A DNA stretch of 64,000 nt from Stenotrophomonas indicatrix. GTDB lineage: Bacteria > Pseudomonadota > Gammaproteobacteria > Xanthomonadales > Xanthomonadaceae. Positions 7,896 through 16,850 of the stretch are shown piece after piece. How positions within the stretch are numbered: the first letter of the stretch is position 1; every line of letters begins with the position of its first letter. Below the pieces are notes generated by a model. That model was not told the origin of the DNA, did no database searches, and worked only from the letters and a program-made list of their open reading frames with translations. The translations under genes were made by a program, and so were the position numbers. The stretch spans positions 3,718,001-3,782,000 of the forward strand of contig CP168152.1 in NCBI GenBank assembly GCA_041545745.1, written 5' to 3'.

Positions 7896-8752
7896 TCGAT
7901 GTTCTGCACCTGCTCGCGGATCTGGTCGATCAGCACCTTCAGCTCGACCGCGGCATTGGACGTGCGGCTGTCCACCGACTTGGAGCCCAGCGTGTTGGCC
8001 TCGCGGTTGAACTCCTGCAGCAGGAAGTCCAGGCGGCGGCCGACCGGTTCACGCTGCTTGAGCACGCGGCGGATCTCGACGATGTGGCTGGACAGGCGGT
8101 CCAGTTCCTCGTCCACGTCCAGCTTCTGCAGCCACATCACCAGTTCCTGTTCGGCGCGGCCAGGATCGACCGGATGCGGCAGGTCGGCCAGGCGGGCGGC
8201 GAGCTTGGCGCGCTGGCCGTCGCGAATGGCTGGAATCAGCGTACGGACCTCGGCGGCGATGCGCTCGATGGCATCCACGCGCTCGGCAATCGCGGTGGCC
8301 AGCGTATTGCCTTCACGCTCGCGGGCGGCGATGAAGCCGTCCAGCACCTGGTCCAGCAGCGCCAGTGCTTCAACCTGCAGGGCCGCGGCATCGGTGGCCT
8401 CGCCCTGGGTGACGCCCGGCAGCTGCAGCAGGTCGGTGAAGCTGACCTGCAGGTTGGGGAAGTCGGAGGTCAGCCGGTGCGCCAGCTGGCCCAGCTGGCC
8501 CAGCAGCACCTCGTTGATCTGCAGGCTGGCGGCCGAGTCCGGCGCACGCAGGCGTATCACCAGATCCAGCTTGCCACGGCTCAGGCGCGCGGAAATGCGC
8601 TCGCGCAGCTGCGGTTCCAATGCGCGCAGTTCCTCGGGCAGGCGGGTGCCCACTTCCAGGAACCGGTGGTTGACCGAGCGCAGCTCGCAGCCCAGCGTTC
8701 CCCACGGGGTGGAGCGCTCGCCGCCAGCATAGGCCGTCATGCTTCGAATCAT
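7892..8752 (-). CDS. yicC: YicC family endoribonuclease
   Basis: 286 residues starting MIRSMTAYAGGERSTPWGTL; the ATG at 8752 is chosen because MIRSMTAYA is the invariant family N terminus, although the frame extends seven residues upstream. YicC proteins (YicC_N plus DUF1732 domains) are hexameric endoribonucleases; in E. coli YicC helps degrade the small RNA RyhB. Conserved segments seen include ELRSVNHRFLEVGTRLPEEL near residue 25 and the C-terminal FLLQEFNREANTLGSKS with DSRTSNAAVELKVLIDQIREQ. It overlaps gmk by four bases. It diverges from rph across a 122-base promoter gap, an arrangement also seen in E. coli (yicC beside rph). Confidence 0.94.
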   Translation of the reverse strand: MIRSMTAYAGGERSTPWGTLGCELRSVNHRFLEVGTRLPEELRALEPQLRERISARLSRGKLDLVIRLRAPDSAASLQINEVLLGQLGQLAHRLTSDFPNLQVSFTDLLQLPGVTQGEATDAAALQVEALALLDQVLDGFIAAREREGNTLATAIAERVDAIERIAAEVRTLIPAIRDGQRAKLAARLADLPHPVDPGRAEQELVMWLQKLDVDEELDRLSSHIVEIRRVLKQREPVGRRLDFLLQEFNREANTLGSKSVDSRTSNAAVELKVLIDQIREQVQNIE

Positions 8753-8874
8753 GGATGTATCCGGTGCTTGCAAAGGGGGAATGGTACCCTAGCGGTCTCT
8801 TTTGAGCCCCTTTCCCCGCCCCGTGAAGGCCGCGGGGATGGTGGCGTACTCCCCTTGCCTACGGAACCTGCCCC

Positions 8875-9600
8875 ATGTCCGATTTCCGCCCCAGTGGCCG
8901 TCAGCCCGATCAGCTGCGCCCGGTCGTCATCCAGCGCGGTTTCACCCGCCACGCCGAAGGTTCGGTGCTGGTCTGCTTCGGTGAAACCCGCGTGCTGTGC
9001 ACGGCCAGCATCGAGAACCGGGTGCCGGGCTTCCTGCGCGGCAAGGGCGAAGGCTGGGTGACCGCCGAGTACGGCATGCTGCCGCGCGCCACCCACACCC
9101 GCAGCGACCGCGAAGCCGCACGCGGCAAGCAGGGTGGCCGCACGCTGGAGATCCAGCGCCTGATCGGCCGCAGCCTGCGCGCCTGCGTGGACCGCAACGC
9201 ACTGGGCGAACGCACCATCACCCTGGACTGCGACGTGCTGCAGGCCGACGGCGGCACCCGCACTGCTGCCATCACCGGCGCCTATGTGGCCCTGGTCGAT
9301 GCAGTGAACGTGCTGATGAAGCGCGGCGACATCAAGCGCAACCCGATCCTCGGCGCGGTGGCGGCGGTGTCGGTCGGCGTCTACCGCGGCACCCCGGTGC
9401 TGGACCTGGATTACGCCGAAGACAGCGACTGCGACACCGACATGAACGTGGTGATGAACGACGGTGGCGGTTTCATCGAACTGCAGGGCACCGCTGAAGG
9501 CCATGCCTTCCGCCGTGACGAACTGGATGCGCTGCTGGGCCTGGCCGAAAAGGGCGTGACCGAGCTGCTGGCCGCGCAGCAGGCGGCGCTGTCGGCATGA
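8875..9600 (+). CDS. rph: Ribonuclease PH
   Basis: 241 residues, full length. RNase PH uses inorganic phosphate to trim the 3' ends of tRNA precursors and other RNAs, releasing nucleoside diphosphates. It carries the standard landmarks: [13 protein letters not shown] at the start, [20 protein letters not shown] with the R-S-D-R-E run near 80, [16 protein letters not shown], and [20 protein letters not shown] with the catalytic phosphate-binding residues near 115-130. The truncating frameshift found in E. coli K-12 is absent. The start ATG at 8875 follows a short 5' region shared divergently with yicC. Its stop overlaps the next start (ATGA), so it begins an operon with the VOC protein and rdgB. 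Confidence 0.97.
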   Translation: MSDFRPSGRQPDQLRPVVIQRGFTRHAEGSVLVCFGETRVLCTASIENRVPGFLRGKGEGWVTAEYGMLPRATHTRSDREAARGKQGGRTLEIQRLIGRSLRACVDRNALGERTITLDCDVLQADGGTRTAAITGAYVALVDAVNVLMKRGDIKRNPILGAVAAVSVGVYRGTPVLDLDYAEDSDCDTDMNVVMNDGGGFIELQGTAEGHAFRRDELDALLGLAEKGVTELLAAQQAALSA

Positions 9601-9983
9601 ACCGGCGCATTGCCCTGACCACCCTGGTGGTGGCCGATTACGACGAAGCCATCGGCTGGTACACCGGCAAGCTCGGCTTCCAGCTGCTGGACGACATCGA
9701 CCAGGGCAGCAAGCGCTGGGTCGTGGTCGGGCCGACCGATGGCAGCGCCGCCGCCCTGCTGCTGGCCCGCGCCAGCAACGACGAACAGCGCAGCCGCATC
9801 GGCAACCAGACCGGCGGCCGCGTCGGCTTCTTCCTCAACACCGACGACTTCCGCCGCGACCACGCGGCGATGCTGGCCGCCGGTGTCGAATTCCTGGAAG
9901 AACCGCGCGAAGAACCCTACGCCACGGTCGCGGTGTTCCGCGACCTGTACGGCAACACCTGGGACCTGTTGGAGCCCCGTTGA
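9597..9983 (+). CDS. VOC superfamily (glyoxalase/dioxygenase-fold) protein
   Basis: 128 residues, one vicinal-oxygen-chelate domain. The opening [20 protein letters not shown] and the later [21 protein letters not shown] give the two beta-alpha-beta-beta-beta halves typical of the fold; [11 protein letters not shown] carries the usual C-terminal glutamate metal ligand. Substrate is not predictable: members include glyoxalases, bleomycin/fosfomycin resistance proteins and dioxygenases, and small orphans like this are mostly uncharacterised. The start ATG overlaps the rph stop by four bases and its TGA stop shares one base with the rdgB start, so it is tightly coupled with housekeeping genes for RNA and nucleotide quality control. 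Confidence 0.85.
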   Translation: MNRRIALTTLVVADYDEAIGWYTGKLGFQLLDDIDQGSKRWVVVGPTDGSAAALLLARASNDEQRSRIGNQTGGRVGFFLNTDDFRRDHAAMLAAGVEFLEEPREEPYATVAVFRDLYGNTWDLLEPR

Positions 9984-10585
9984 TGAAGAAGCTTGTCCTG
10001 GCCAGCCACAACGCTGGCAAGCTGGTGGAAATGCAGGAAATCCTCGCCGACCTGCCGCTGCAGATCACTTCGGCCGCCGAACTGGGCCTGGGCGATGTGG
10101 AAGAGACCGGCCTGACCTTCGTCGAGAACGCGCTGCTGAAGGCACGCGCCGCCTGCGAAGCGACCGGCCTGCCGGCGCTGGCCGATGATTCGGGGCTGAT
10201 CGTCGATGCCCTCGGCGGTGCGCCGGGTCTGTACAGCGCGCGCTATGCGGGCCATCCGACCAATGCGGCGGCCAACAACGCCAAGCTGCTGGAAGCGATG
10301 GCCGATATCGCCGATGGCCAGCGCAGCGCCCGCTTCTATGCGGTGATCGTGCTGCTGCGGCACGCCACCGACCCTCAGCCGCTGATCTGCGAAGGCCGCT
10401 GGGAAGGACAGATCATCCGCGAACTGCGCGGCAGCAACGGCTTCGGCTACAACCCGGTGTTCCTGGATACTGCCCACGGCCTGACCGCTGCGGAAATGGA
10501 ACCGGCGTTGAAGAATGCCATCAGCCATCGCGCCATCGCCCTGCAGCAGCTCAAGCAGCAGCTCAAGCAGCAGCTCGCGGCCTGA
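9983..10585 (+). CDS. rdgB: RdgB/HAM1 family XTP/dITP pyrophosphatase
   Basis: 200 residues from the ATG at 9983 (an upstream in-frame TTG at 9980 is ignored). The enzyme hydrolyses non-canonical purine triphosphates (XTP, dITP, ITP) to monophosphates plus pyrophosphate, keeping them out of nucleic acids. Signature elements: LASHNAGKLVEMQ at the N terminus (substrate loop and catalytic lysine), ETGLTFVENALLKARAA, the LADDSGL catalytic aspartate motif near 68, and GFGYNPVF near 150. The last residues form an unusual run of leucine/lysine/glutamine repeats (LKQQLKQQL). The stop-start junction with the VOC gene shares one base. It is part of the rph operon; hemW usually follows rdgB, as it does here after one extra gene. 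Confidence 0.96.
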   Translation: MKKLVLASHNAGKLVEMQEILADLPLQITSAAELGLGDVEETGLTFVENALLKARAACEATGLPALADDSGLIVDALGGAPGLYSARYAGHPTNAAANNAKLLEAMADIADGQRSARFYAVIVLLRHATDPQPLICEGRWEGQIIRELRGSNGFGYNPVFLDTAHGLTAAEMEPALKNAISHRAIALQQLKQQLKQQLAA

Positions 10586-10611
10586 ACCAGCGTCCAACAG
10601 GAGACTCAAGG

Positions 10612-11112
10612 ATGACCGTGAAGCGCTACCGCACCGGAATGGAACTGGTGCAATTGCTTGCCGTACTGGGACTGATCAGTGGTGCGATCTTTGGCGGCAT
10701 GTTGGCGTGGGCAGGGAAGGAATCCTGGTGGGCGGTGCCGGTGGTTGCGCTGGTCGGCATGACCGTCATCACGCTCATCGGCGCACCCATCATGTGGCAG
10801 CGCGTCGAACTGGACGGCGCTGCCGGCCACCTGCGCTATCACAACATCGGCAGCCTGCATCGGTGGCGCCATGTGGCACTGGTGGACGTGCTGGAAGTAC
10901 GGCTTGACAGTTTTGCCGACAAGCGCAAGGCCATGGTCTCCGGTCTCCATCTGTGCATGCGCAATGGCTGCAGTCCTGCGCGCCACCGTTTGATGGACAA
11001 CGCTATAGGCAGCTACAAAGGGCCCTCGCCTTTCTTCCGCCAGATTGCCGCTGCCGTGCTTCGCGCGCAACCGCGCTGCCTGGTCGACCCCCTTCTGCGG
11101 GCGGCGGACTGA
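10612..11112 (+). CDS. Membrane protein of unknown function with two N-terminal helices
   Basis: 166 residues, not recognised. Two hydrophobic segments, about residues 12-33 (ELVQLLAVLGLISGAIFGGM) and 40-60 (WWAVPVVALVGMTVITLIGA), suggest a helical hairpin in the inner membrane. A soluble C-terminal part of about 100 residues follows; its WQRVELDGAAGHLRYHNIG start looks like the beta-rich PH-like domains found in small bacterial membrane proteins, though this is only a resemblance. It has four cysteines in the C-terminal part. It sits 26 bases after rdgB behind GGAGA and shortly before hemW, so it is probably cotranscribed with them although it is not part of the usual rdgB-hemW pair. Confidence 0.6.
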   Translation: MTVKRYRTGMELVQLLAVLGLISGAIFGGMLAWAGKESWWAVPVVALVGMTVITLIGAPIMWQRVELDGAAGHLRYHNIGSLHRWRHVALVDVLEVRLDSFADKRKAMVSGLHLCMRNGCSPARHRLMDNAIGSYKGPSPFFRQIAAAVLRAQPRCLVDPLLRAAD

Positions 11113-11147
11113 TCTGCCGCTCCCCCCACGTCTGCATCACGCCAGCC

Positions 11148-12374
11148 ATGCCGCACGCCCACAACCACGACCACTGCAACCACCTGCCCGGCGAGTCCTG
11201 CGACCACGACACCCCGCCACGCCTGGTGCCGCCGCCACTGGCGCTGTACGTGCATCTGCCGTGGTGCGTGCGCAAGTGCCCGTACTGCGATTTCAACTCG
11301 CACCAGGCCAAGGGCGAACTGCCCTTCGATGCCTACATCGATGCGCTGGTGCGCGACCTCGACCAGGACCTGCCGCTGGTCTGGGGCCGGGTGGTCAGCA
11401 GCGTGTTCTTCGGTGGCGGCACGCCCAGCCTGTTCCCGCCGGAAGCCATCGACCGCTTCCTGCAGCAGGCCAGCGCGCGTCTGCGCTTCGCGCCGAATGC
11501 CGAGATCACCCTGGAAACCAACCCGGGCACCGCCGAGCACGGCCGCTTCGACCGCTACCGCGCGGCCGGCGTCAACCGCCTCAGCTTCGGCATCCAGAGT
11601 TTCGATGATGCGATGCTCAAGCGCCTGGGCCGCATCCACGACAGTGGCGAGGCCGAGCGCGCGGTGAAGATGGCGCAGGACGCGGGCTACGACAATTTCA
11701 ACATCGACCTGATGTACGCCCTGCCGGAGCAGACCCTGGCCGGTGCCGAGTCCGACCTGGAACGCGCCTTCGCGTTGCAGCCGGCCCACATCTCGCACTA
11801 CCAGCTGACCCTGGAACCGAACACGGTGTTCTTCGCGCGGCCGCCGCAGGGCATCCCCGATGAAGACAATGCGTGGGACATGCAGGAACACTGCCAGGCG
11901 CTGCTGGCGCAGGCCGGTTTCGGCCAGTACGAGGTGAGTGCCTATGCCCGCCCCGGCCGGCAGAGCGCGCACAACCTGAATTACTGGCGTTTCGGTGACT
12001 ACCTCGGTATCGGCGCCGGCGCACACGGCAAGATCAGTTCCGGCGCCGAGGAGCACGTGCTGCGGCGCTGGAAGCACAAGCACCCGCAGACGTTCATGGA
12101 TACCGCAGGCACGGCGGCATCGTTCGGTGGCGACGAGGTGATCGCCGCCGAGCGCCTGCCGTTCGAGTACATGCTCAACCTGCTGCGCCTGCACGAAGGT
12201 TTCAGCCTGCGCGACTTCGAATCGCGGACCGGCCTGGCCCGCAGCGTGCTGGACGTTCCATTGGCCGAAGCGGTGCAGCGCGGTTGGCTGGCGGTGGCGG
12301 ACGGGTACGTGCAACCGACCGAGCTCGGCCGGCGCTTCACCAACGATGTGGTCAGCCTGTTCCTGGAAGGTTGA
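11148..12374 (+). CDS. hemW: Radical SAM heme chaperone HemW
   Basis: 408 residues from the ATG at 11148. HemW (once annotated as oxygen-independent coproporphyrinogen oxidase-like) binds heme and an iron-sulfur cluster and delivers heme to membrane proteins. The radical-SAM cluster motif CVRKCPYC (CX3CX2C) lies near residue 45, followed by FFGGGTPSLF, ETNPGT, RLSFGIQSF and a C-terminal HemN_C domain ending VSLFLEG. It lacks the extra N-terminal cysteine context of true HemN. The first 25 residues are an unusual His/Cys-rich extension, HAHNHDHCNH then CDHD, before the conserved LALYVHLPWC. An internal start could remove this, but no good alternative ATG is present before the conserved region. 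It belongs to the rph-rdgB series. Confidence 0.93.
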   Translation: MPHAHNHDHCNHLPGESCDHDTPPRLVPPPLALYVHLPWCVRKCPYCDFNSHQAKGELPFDAYIDALVRDLDQDLPLVWGRVVSSVFFGGGTPSLFPPEAIDRFLQQASARLRFAPNAEITLETNPGTAEHGRFDRYRAAGVNRLSFGIQSFDDAMLKRLGRIHDSGEAERAVKMAQDAGYDNFNIDLMYALPEQTLAGAESDLERAFALQPAHISHYQLTLEPNTVFFARPPQGIPDEDNAWDMQEHCQALLAQAGFGQYEVSAYARPGRQSAHNLNYWRFGDYLGIGAGAHGKISSGAEEHVLRRWKHKHPQTFMDTAGTAASFGGDEVIAAERLPFEYMLNLLRLHEGFSLRDFESRTGLARSVLDVPLAEAVQRGWLAVADGYVQPTELGRRFTNDVVSLFLEG

Positions 12375-12384
12375 TCTGCCTGCG

Positions 12385-12406
12385 GCGCGGCCATGGAAGG
12401 CCGCGC
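12385..12406 (+). terminator. GC-rich hairpin after hemW
   Basis: GCGCGGCC at 12385-12392 pairs with GGCCGCGC at 12399-12406 around ATGGAA, 11 bases past the hemW stop. No T-run follows, so termination would be inefficient or Rho-assisted. Confidence 0.35.
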
Positions 12407-12494
12407 TGAATGAATCTGCGGCTAAAGTAGCGCCGTCACCGGCCGACACGGTAGATTCCAAGTTCGATACGCGGGAATCCGGACCCCCTCGCCG

Positions 12495-14771
12495 ATGTCT
12501 GCTGTCTTCTCTCTTTCCAGTGCCGACACTGCCCGCCTGGCCGCGGCCGACCTGCCGCCGCGTGTACGCGAGCTGCTGGGCGCGTTGATCGGCCTGTGCC
12601 ACCAGGCTCTGACGGCACCGTTGATCCTCACCGTGGAAGCGCTGGAGCAGACCCTGCTGCATGACGCCGACCATGCCCGCAACCCGCAACAGCAGGCTGA
12701 CCTGCTGGGCCAGCGCGGGCAGCTGCATGCGTTCGCCGGTCACTTCAGCGACCGCATGCTCGATGCACTGGCTGATGCGCTCGCGCGGCTGCGGGAACCG
12801 GCCGCCCCGGTCGTGGCCGCCGTCACCCCACCGCCGTTGCCCGGCATGCTGGGGTTGACCCTGGTCGCCGAGCATGAGGTCGACCGCGACCTGCTGCTGA
12901 CCGAAATGGTGCGCCGGGAAACGCTGCGTTCGGCCAACGCCCTGAACCTGCTCGGCCAGCGCCTCGGCGTTGTCGCCGGTGCACCGGCCTTTGAAGCCGA
13001 TACCCTGCCGTTGGCACCGCAGGCCCTGTGCGCAATGGTGCGCAAGCTGGCCGAACAGGATGCCCTCAGCGCCGACGTGCAGATGGCGCTGTACCGCAGT
13101 TTCGAGCGGCAGGTACTGGAACGGCTGGGCGATATGCTCGACCGCGCCAATGCGCTGCTGGCACAGCACGGCATCCTGCCGGGCCTGGTCTACACCCCAT
13201 ACCTGGCGCGTTCTTCGAGCACCCGCCGGATCATCACCCAGTCGGTCGGCAGCGGCCGCAGCGGACGCCCGTCACCGCGCGCGCCCACGCCGATGACCGG
13301 CTGGGGTGGCTCGGCACCGCCCGGCTCGTGGTCGACGTTGATGCAGGACGCCTTCGCCGATGCGGCTGCACCCGGCGCGTCGGCCGGGCTTACGGTACCG
13401 GCCAGCAGCGTGCTGCACGAAATGCTGCAACGGGCGCGGCAAACCCCACAGCCAGCGGCGGATCACGCTGCCCTGCCCAGTGCAGCGGTTGATGCCGTGC
13501 TGGCGCGCCTGCAGGGCCAGGCCAGCGCCGCCAGCGCCATGACCGATCTGCAGGCCGCCGTGGTCGCGCAGCTGCGCAGCGAACATGGCGCGCAGGCCAA
13601 CCTCGGCAGCCACGACCGCGACAATCTCGATCTGCTGCGCCTGCTGCTGCAGCAGGTCCAGCAGCAGCAACGACCGGACCCGGTGCCGGCCGCGCTGCTC
13701 GCGCGCCTGCAGGTGCCCCTGGCGCGCGCAGCGATGGCTGACCCGGGCTTCTTCGTACGTGACGAACACCCGGCACGCGAACTGCTCAACCATGTCGCTG
13801 AAGCCGGCGCCAGCTGGCTCGGCGATGACGATGTCGATCCGCAGCTGCTGCAGCGGCTGGCGCAGAGCGTGCAGGGCCTGCTGGGCCAGGATGCACGCAC
13901 GCCCGAGGCCTTTGCCGCCGCCAACGAAGAAGTACAGCAGCATCAGCGTGCCGCCGCGCACCGCGCTGAACTGGCAGAGCGCCGTCACGTGGAAGCGGCA
14001 CGCGGCAAGGAACGGCTGGAACTTGCGCGACGCCAGGCCAATGCGCAGATCGACCAGTGCTGCGATACGCAGGAGCCGCCGCGCTTCGTGCAGACACTGC
14101 TGCGCCAGGCCTGGGCGGACGCGTTGACGCTGACCCGCCTGCGCCACGGTGATGATTCGCCGCAATGGCAGGAGCGCCTGCAGCAGACCGAACGCATCGC
14201 TGCGATCACTGCCGAGGCCGCCAGCGAAAGCAGCGTGACCGATGCTCCGCTGGCCGCCGAGGTTGAATCGGCCCTGCTGCAGGTCGGCTACCACGCAGAG
14301 GAAGCCGCAGCCGTCGCGCGTCGCCTGTCCACGCCCGGTGGCGAAGACGAAAGCACTTCGCGCACCGAACTCAGTGCGCGCCTGAAGGCCCATGCACGAC
14401 TGGGCGAACACGCAGGCGCACAGGCCGTGGCAAGCGATGCCGCACCGCGCAGCGAAGCCGAGGAAGCCAGGTACCAGCAGTTGTGCGCGCTTCCCTTCGG
14501 CAGCTGGTTCGATATCGATGACGGCGAAGGCACTCTGCGTCGCCAGCGCCTGTCCTGGTACAGCCTGCTGACCGGCCATGTGCTGTTGGTCAACGCGCGC
14601 GGGCAGAAGATCGGCGAAACCACCCTGGATACGCTGGCCCGGCAGATGGATGCTGGACGCGCGCAACTGGTCACCGAAGACAAGGGCCGGCTGGTCGACC
14701 GCGCCTGGCAGGCCAGCCTGAGCGCACTGCGCACGCTCGCCGGACGTCGCCCGCAGGAGCCCAACGCATGA
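12495..14771 (+). CDS. DUF1631 family protein
   Basis: 758 residues, predicted cytoplasmic and almost wholly helical, rich in alanine, leucine and glutamine. It matches the layout of the DUF1631 family (sometimes mislabelled thymidine phosphorylase) of xanthomonads and pseudomonads, whose function is not established. There is a helical N terminus, a low-complexity basic linker around residues 235-280 (RSSSTRRIITQS, RPSPRAPTP), a long helical middle, and a C-terminal part with GSWFDIDDGEGTLRRQRLSW near 670, which resembles a small beta-barrel of PilZ type. A PilZ protein is encoded directly downstream with a four-base overlap, which argues that the pair works together, probably in cyclic-di-GMP-dependent control. 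No enzymatic motif was seen. Confidence 0.8.
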   Translation: MSAVFSLSSADTARLAAADLPPRVRELLGALIGLCHQALTAPLILTVEALEQTLLHDADHARNPQQQADLLGQRGQLHAFAGHFSDRMLDALADALARLREPAAPVVAAVTPPPLPGMLGLTLVAEHEVDRDLLLTEMVRRETLRSANALNLLGQRLGVVAGAPAFEADTLPLAPQALCAMVRKLAEQDALSADVQMALYRSFERQVLERLGDMLDRANALLAQHGILPGLVYTPYLARSSSTRRIITQSVGSGRSGRPSPRAPTPMTGWGGSAPPGSWSTLMQDAFADAAAPGASAGLTVPASSVLHEMLQRARQTPQPAADHAALPSAAVDAVLARLQGQASAASAMTDLQAAVVAQLRSEHGAQANLGSHDRDNLDLLRLLLQQVQQQQRPDPVPAALLARLQVPLARAAMADPGFFVRDEHPARELLNHVAEAGASWLGDDDVDPQLLQRLAQSVQGLLGQDARTPEAFAAANEEVQQHQRAAAHRAELAERRHVEAARGKERLELARRQANAQIDQCCDTQEPPRFVQTLLRQAWADALTLTRLRHGDDSPQWQERLQQTERIAAITAEAASESSVTDAPLAAEVESALLQVGYHAEEAAAVARRLSTPGGEDESTSRTELSARLKAHARLGEHAGAQAVASDAAPRSEAEEARYQQLCALPFGSWFDIDDGEGTLRRQRLSWYSLLTGHVLLVNARGQKIGETTLDTLARQMDAGRAQLVTEDKGRLVDRAWQASLSALRTLAGRRPQEPNA

Positions 14772-15142
14772 GCACGCAACCGCCCGTTGATACCCGCCGC
14801 GCGCCGCGTCGGCAGGTCTCCGATCTGATACCGGTGACCGACCAGATGCGCGATAGCGTGGTCGGCCGGCTTGGCAACGTGTCCGAGACCGGCATGCTGA
14901 TGCTGGCCAGCGCCGCGCTGCGCGACGATGCGCTGTATCAGTTGCGCTTCCCGTTGCCGTTGGCCGATGGCCGCAGCGAGCTGATCGACGTCGGCGTACA
15001 CCTGCTGTGGAGCGAACCGGCACATGCGCCCGGCCAGAGCTGGGCAGGCTTCCGCTTCCTGACCCTGTCACGCGAGCATCGGCAGCTGCTGCGCCGCTGG
15101 ATCGGCGAAGACAACGACGAGGCACCGGTTTCGACGGGCTGA
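14768..15142 (+). CDS. PilZ domain protein (cyclic-di-GMP effector candidate)
   Basis: 124 residues, a single PilZ domain. The cyclic-di-GMP binding signature is present: an arginine-rich segment TRRAPRRQV near residue 10 (RxxxR type) and NVSETG near residue 38 (D/NxSxxG). The rest forms the expected beta barrel with a final helix, SREHRQLLRRWI. Proteins of this sort change partner or conformation on binding the second messenger and control motility, pili or secretion. Its ATG overlaps the stop of the DUF1631 gene by four bases, so the two are translationally coupled and probably physically linked. No membrane segment or second domain is present. Both halves of the binding motif being intact makes real nucleotide binding likely. 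Confidence 0.9.
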   Translation: MSTQPPVDTRRAPRRQVSDLIPVTDQMRDSVVGRLGNVSETGMLMLASAALRDDALYQLRFPLPLADGRSELIDVGVHLLWSEPAHAPGQSWAGFRFLTLSREHRQLLRRWIGEDNDEAPVSTG

Positions 15143-15217
15143 GTGCCGGTTCCGGCACAGCGGATTGCATCGGTATCCGGCAGAATCTAGGGCCGTTTTC
15201 CGTGTCGAGCCACCGCA

Positions 15218-16549
15218 ATGATCCAGCAAGACCCCGGCGTCCTGTATCCCGACCACCTGGCCGTGCTGTGCCGACGCGCCGAGCAGGCGCTGGCACGCGG
15301 CGGCTTCGACCATCTGGTGGTGCCCAGCGGCACCCTGCACTACCAGGTCTTCGACGACCGTGACTATCCGTATGCGGTCAACCCGCAGTTCAAGGCCTGG
15401 CTGCCGCTGACCCGGGTGCCCAACAGCTGGATCGTGTTCACCCCGGGCAAGCGCCCGGCGGTGATCTTCCACCAGCCGTTCGACTACTGGCATGTAGTGC
15501 CGGATGCACCGAGCGGCTGGTGGGTCGAACACTTCGACATCCACATCATCCGCAAGCCCGAAGAAGCGCTGGCACTGCTACCGTCCGACCCGGCGCGCTG
15601 CGCGATCCTGGGCGAACCGCAGAGCGCGCTGGGCGCCTACGTGCCCAACAATCCGGCGTCGGTGGTGAACTACCTGGAATGGCATCGCGGCAGCAAGACG
15701 CCGTATGAAATCGCACTGATGCGCCAGGCGCAGGTGCTGGGCGTGCGCGGCCATCGCGCGGCCGAAGCGGCGTTCCGCAACGGCGCCGACGAGTTCAGCA
15801 TCCACATGGCGTACTGCCAGGCCGTGGGCCAGGACGCCACCGAGCTGCCGTACGGCAACATCGTGGCCTTGAACGAGCATGCGGCGGTGCTGCACTACAC
15901 CGAACTGGGCCGCAAGGCGCCGCAGCCGCTGCGCAGCTTCCTGATCGATGCCGGCGCCAGCGCGCACGGCTATGCCAGCGACATCACCCGCACCTACGCC
16001 GCCGCCGGCCATGACGAGTTCGCGGCGATGATCGAAGCCGTTGATGCCGCCCAGCAGCAGATGTGCGCGGCCGTGCGCCCGGGCTTCGACTACAAGCAGC
16101 TGCACGTAGATGCGCACCTGTCGCTGATGGGCGTGCTGAAAGACTTCGGCGTGATCAAGATATCGCCGCAGACCGCGCTGGAAACCGGCGTCAGCGCCGC
16201 GTTCTTCCCGCACGGCATCGGTCACCTGATCGGCCTGCAGGTGCATGACGTGGCCGGTTTCGCTGCCAGCGACGAAGGCGGCCGCATCGAGCGCCCGGTC
16301 GGCCACCCGTACCTGCGCCTGACCCGCGTACTGGAACCGGGCATGGTGGTGACGATCGAGCCGGGCCTGTACTTCATCGACATGCTGTTGAACGAAGTGA
16401 AGGCTGCCGGTCATGGCGATGCGATCAACTGGGAGCGCGTGGATTTCTTCCGCCCGTACGGCGGCATCCGCATCGAAGACGAAGTGCTGTGCACTGATGG
16501 CGAGGCGGACAACCTGACGCGGCCGGTATTTGCGGCGGCCAACGGCTGA
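15218..16549 (+). CDS. pepQ: Xaa-Pro dipeptidase (prolidase)
   Basis: 443 residues, normal for bacterial PepQ, which cleaves Xaa-Pro dipeptides and, as a side reaction, some organophosphates. N-terminal domain to about 160, then a pita-bread metallopeptidase domain. All five dinuclear metal ligands are visible: D in FLIDAGA near 245, D in YASDITRT near 257, H in FFPHGIGHLIG near 330, E in TIEPGLYF near 385 and E in GIRIEDEV near 424. The segment DYWHVVP is typical of prolidases rather than aminopeptidase P. The start at 15218 is the first ATG after the PilZ gene (75-base gap). It converges on pepP, a related metallopeptidase, across a gap carrying two large palindromes. Confidence 0.95.
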   Translation: MIQQDPGVLYPDHLAVLCRRAEQALARGGFDHLVVPSGTLHYQVFDDRDYPYAVNPQFKAWLPLTRVPNSWIVFTPGKRPAVIFHQPFDYWHVVPDAPSGWWVEHFDIHIIRKPEEALALLPSDPARCAILGEPQSALGAYVPNNPASVVNYLEWHRGSKTPYEIALMRQAQVLGVRGHRAAEAAFRNGADEFSIHMAYCQAVGQDATELPYGNIVALNEHAAVLHYTELGRKAPQPLRSFLIDAGASAHGYASDITRTYAAAGHDEFAAMIEAVDAAQQQMCAAVRPGFDYKQLHVDAHLSLMGVLKDFGVIKISPQTALETGVSAAFFPHGIGHLIGLQVHDVAGFAASDEGGRIERPVGHPYLRLTRVLEPGMVVTIEPGLYFIDMLLNEVKAAGHGDAINWERVDFFRPYGGIRIEDEVLCTDGEADNLTRPVFAAANG

Positions 16550-16588
16550 GCCCCTCGTGGTTGGTCGCTCGGAGCAATAGCCGCGCTT

Positions 16589-16692
16589 GGCGGGGCGGGG
16601 TGGGTTCGCGGGGGACGCCGTGAATCCATCCCTGGAGGCTTGGCCGCCGCATCCATGCGGCGGACACCCCCGCGAACCCAACCCGCCCCACC
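16589..16692 (+). repeat. Large three-way-junction palindrome, copy 2 of 4
   Basis: Outer arms 16589-16614 and 16667-16692 are complementary at 24 of 26 positions. The interior 16615-16666 is again 52 bases. It contains a 9-bp hairpin CCGCCGCAT/ATGCGGCGG at 16644-16663 with a CC loop and a small CCA/TGG hairpin near 16626-16635. The right flank reads TCTGACAGTTTCC. Compared with copy 1 the arms have different bases but the same architecture. It points toward copy 3 within the convergent pepQ/pepP gap. Confidence 0.85.
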
Positions 16693-16850
16693 TCTGACAG
16701 TTTCCTGCGGGCGGCCAGCCACGGAAGAAAGAAAGAAAAGCAAAAGCGGGTCGCTTGCTACGCTCGCTCTGTGTCGACCAAGGTCGACACCTACCAACAG
16801 CCGCGCATCCCAACAACCGCCGTTACCAACAGCCACGTGAAACTGTCGAA
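16693..16850. other. Spacer between two facing palindromes
   Basis: 158 bases separating copies 2 and 3 of the large palindrome. It contains a purine-rich tract (GAAAGAAAGAAAAG near 16727-16741), the GTGTCGACC/GGTCGACAC hairpin at 16771-16790, and the reversed GACAGTT flank of copy 3 near 16841-16849. I see no gene, and no start codon with ribosome-binding site. Confidence 0.6.
16771..16790 (-). repeat. GTCGACC/GGTCGAC hairpin
   Basis: Arms GTGTCGACC and GGTCGACAC with an AA loop, the reverse-oriented version of the hairpins at 846-865 and 22368-22387. As at those sites it lies on the GACAGTT side of a large palindrome (copy 3, reversed), so the two seem to travel together. Confidence 0.75.

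Noticed and set aside
12451..12478. GTAGATTCC...GGAATC as a SMAG element
   Set aside because: The arms are separated by an unrelated stretch and do not fit the head-plus-tight-hairpin form.
16727..16741. Purine-rich GAAAG tract as a regulatory repeat
   Set aside because: Short simple-sequence tract with no nearby start site; nothing supports a function.
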